Made by a program: the position numbers and the translations under genes
In this document: in pieces, positions 62,390 to 64,000 of the stretch
Numbering within the stretch: the stretch's first letter is position 1
How the letters are laid out: each line of letters starts with the position of its first letter
Notes under the pieces: model-generated
Seen by the model: only the letters and a program-made list of their open reading frames with translations
What the model was told of the DNA's origin: nothing
Databases searched by the model: none
Assembly: GCA_016125075.1 (NCBI GenBank)
Contig: WGMO01000014.1
Span: 62,001-126,000 of the forward strand
DNA length: 64,000 nucleotides
From: Terrimonas sp.
Lineage (GTDB): Bacteria > Bacteroidota > Bacteroidia > Chitinophagales > Chitinophagaceae
Direction of reading: 5' to 3'

Positions 62390-63157
62390 ATGCTGAACCT
62401 AAAGAAACCACTGGCTTTTATCGACCTTGAAACGACAGGAATTAACCTCGGAATCGACCGGATTGTAGAAATTGCCATCGTTAAACTGCTCCCGGATGGC
62501 AACCGCAGTACGAAAAGGAAACTGATTAACCCTGAAATGCCAATACCGCCCCAGGCGAGTGAAATTCATGGAATCACCAATGAAATGGTTAAAGATGCCC
62601 CCACCTTTAAACAGGTGGCCCAGGAATTAAAACAGATGCTCGATGGCTGTGATATCGGGGGTTATAATTCCAACCGTTTTGATATACCCCTCCTGATGGA
62701 AGAGTTTATCAGGGTGGAAGTGGATTTTGATATGAAAGGCAGGCGCCTCCTGGACGTGCAGAAAATTTATCATCTTATGGAGCCCCGCACCCTCAGTGCT
62801 GCCTATAAGTTCTATTGCCAGAAAGATCTTGATAATGCGCATAGTGCAGAAGCGGATGCATCTGCCACTGCCGAAATTCTCGAAGCACAACTGGAAAAGT
62901 ATAAAGAATTGGGAGATTCAGTCGAATCGGTACTCAAGGTTATTGGTGAAGAAGTAATTGTTGACTTTGCCAGGCGTTTCGGGTTTGAAAACGGCACCGA
63001 GGTCTTCAATTTCGGAAAACATAAAGGGCGACCTGTATCCGATGTGCTGAAATCTGAACCCCAGTATTACGACTGGATGATGAAAGGGGATTTTCCACGT
63101 CATACCAAGCAGAAACTCACTGAGATATACACCCGGACCCTGCTGAAAAAAAATTAA
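62390..63157 (+). CDS. DnaQ-like 3'-5' exonuclease
   Basis: This 255-residue cytoplasmic protein has an N-terminal DEDDh exonuclease domain: Asp12 and Glu14 in FIDLETTG, NSNRFDIPLL with the next Asp, and HSAEADASAT with the His and final Asp. This is the fold of DNA polymerase III epsilon. The C-terminal part with VFNFGKHKGRPVSDVL and YYDWMMKGDFP is a small extra domain common in Bacteroidota versions and resembles the DUF3820-type. It is probably a DNA repair or proofreading nuclease rather than the main replicative subunit. It is divergent from the lipoprotein gene to its left and followed by a mannosyltransferase gene. Confidence 0.92.
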   Translation: MLNLKKPLAFIDLETTGINLGIDRIVEIAIVKLLPDGNRSTKRKLINPEMPIPPQASEIHGITNEMVKDAPTFKQVAQELKQMLDGCDIGGYNSNRFDIPLLMEEFIRVEVDFDMKGRRLLDVQKIYHLMEPRTLSAAYKFYCQKDLDNAHSAEADASATAEILEAQLEKYKELGDSVESVLKVIGEEVIVDFARRFGFENGTEVFNFGKHKGRPVSDVLKSEPQYYDWMMKGDFPRHTKQKLTEIYTRTLLKKN

Positions 63158-63227
63158 CATTTGCGGTATAAAATTTGTTAGTTTACTGTATCAATTATTG
63201 TAAATTCGTTATCCCGCAATGCTCTGA

Positions 63228-64000
63228 TTGGAAAAGCTTGTTATTATACCGACCTATAACGAAAAGGATAATATCTCTACTATTCTCCTCGCTATCTTTT
63301 CTTTGGATCAGGGTTTTCACGTCCTGGTCATCGATGACAATTCCCCCGATGGTACAGCCGATATAGTTAGGAAGTTACAGGTTAAATATCCCGGTCTGCT
63401 TTATCTCGAAGAGCGGAAAGGGAAATTGGGACTCGGCACCGCCTATATCCATGGATTTAAATGGGGTCTTGAAAAAGGCTATCAATATATCTTTGAAATG
63501 GATGCCGATTTTTCCCATAATCCCGGTGACCTGCAAAGGCTATATGAGGTCTGTAAATATGAAGAGGCCGATGTTGTTGTTGGTTCCCGCTATGTATATG
63601 GAGGGGGATTTGTTGATTGGCCAAGAAACAGGATCGCCCTTTCTAAAGGGGCCTCTTTGTATGCCAGGATGATATTATGGATGCCCGTAAAAGATACCAC
63701 GGCCGGATTTGTTTGCTATCACCGAAGAGTGCTCGATGCCATCAATATGGACCAGATCCGCTTTGTCGGTTATGCCTTCCAGATCGAAATGAAATTTGTT
63801 GCCTGGAAGCTGGGCTTCCGGATCAAGGAAGTGCCGATCATTTTCAGGGACCGTACAAACGGTACTTCCAAAATGAATAAGGGCATTGTGAAAGAAGGTA
63901 TCCTGGGTGTATTGAAATTAAGGTTATACTCCATTTTCACCCATTACCGGAAAAGGGTAAAAAAAACGGTTAGCTATACCATGCAGCATGATCAGTTAAC
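63228..64000 (+). CDS. Polyprenol-phosphate mannose synthase (GT2), cut by window edge, TTG start
   Basis: The frame has a stop at 63225-63227 and then TTG at 63228, so translation must start at this TTG or later. The next in-frame ATG lies inside the nucleotide-binding domain, which makes TTG the likely start. The 257 visible residues are a complete GT2 domain of the dolichol/polyprenol monophosphomannose synthase type: EKLVIIPTYNEKDNI, VLVIDDNSPDGTADIV, GLGTAYIHGFKWGL, FEMDADFSHNP with the DxD-like metal motif, VVGSRYV and FRDRTNGTSKM. It moves mannose from GDP-mannose to a polyprenyl phosphate for protein or lipid glycosylation. The frame is open at the window end. Confidence 0.9.
   Translation, partial: MEKLVIIPTYNEKDNISTILLAIFSLDQGFHVLVIDDNSPDGTADIVRKLQVKYPGLLYLEERKGKLGLGTAYIHGFKWGLEKGYQYIFEMDADFSHNPGDLQRLYEVCKYEEADVVVGSRYVYGGGFVDWPRNRIALSKGASLYARMILWMPVKDTTAGFVCYHRRVLDAINMDQIRFVGYAFQIEMKFVAWKLGFRIKEVPIIFRDRTNGTSKMNKGIVKEGILGVLKLRLYSIFTHYRKRVKKTVSYTMQHDQL

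Noticed and set aside
1-64000. SusC/SusD, transposase, integrase, CRISPR or tRNA genes
   Set aside because: None of the open frames or gaps showed their motifs; the large genes all have other identities.

Overview
The window looks like Bacteroidota DNA, most probably a Chitinophagaceae-like soil, freshwater or marine glycan degrader. Evidence: GH92, GH106, GH78 and heparinase-like enzymes are packed in colinear runs; nearly every product has a signal peptide, a lipobox or a Tat motif; gene starts have A/T-rich leaders rather than clear Shine-Dalgarno sites; and a bacilliredoxin YtxJ gene lies at the right edge. I recognised 36 protein genes, two of them cut by the window edges, and one small gene relic. 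I saw no tRNA, rRNA, CRISPR array or insertion sequence. No SusC/SusD pair, transporter or transcription factor gene lies in the window, so uptake and control must be encoded elsewhere.

Layout. (1) 1-13626, plus strand: GH27 alpha-galactosidase (cut), GH106, a relic GH27 tail, an unrecognised secreted protein, GH105, NPCBM-Ig-GH27, GH92 and a heparinase II/III-like protein. (2) 13979-24265, plus strand: an oxidative module with Tat-type Gfo/Idh/MocA oxidoreductase, Tat-type enolase-superfamily protein, Tat-type unknown protein, parallel beta-helix protein, diheme cytochrome c, ThuA-like protein and a PVC-type beta-propeller/HEAT/cytochrome c protein. (3) 24347-33859, minus strand: tandem DUF1080 protein, GH2 and two GH78 proteins. 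(4) 34188-60317, plus strand: a long colinear run with five Cys-type sulfatases, their formylglycine-generating enzyme, a DUF4962/heparinase-like protein, GH28-like, PhoD-like, two GH106-type enzymes, a GH115-like protein and a clan GH-D-like protein. (5) 60326-61429, minus strand: DUF6807. (6) 61758-64000: YtxJ, a tiny lipoprotein, a DnaQ-like exonuclease and a polyprenol-phosphate mannosyltransferase, which look like ordinary chromosomal genes and mark the right border of the accessory locus.

How it may work together (inference): sulfatases activated by the local FGE strip sulfate; lyase-like proteins and GH28 cut the backbone; GH105 removes unsaturated uronates; GH78/GH106 remove rhamnose; GH27, GH2, GH92 and the unknown enzymes remove side chains. 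The mixture fits a sulfated, rhamnose- and uronate-containing polysaccharide, but does not identify it. The oxidoreductase plus DUF1080 suggests that some sugars are also processed by a 3-keto route in the periplasm, perhaps with electrons passed to the cytochromes.

The most striking non-coding signal is a perfect palindrome, CGGAAACGTTTCCG, at three intergenic sites (13711-13726, 16805-16818, 33910-33923). They precede the oxidoreductase genes, the Tat-unknown/beta-helix/cytochrome operon, and the divergent DUF1080/sulfatase promoters. It resembles a LacI-family operator and would tie the oxidative module and the sulfatase cluster into one regulon.
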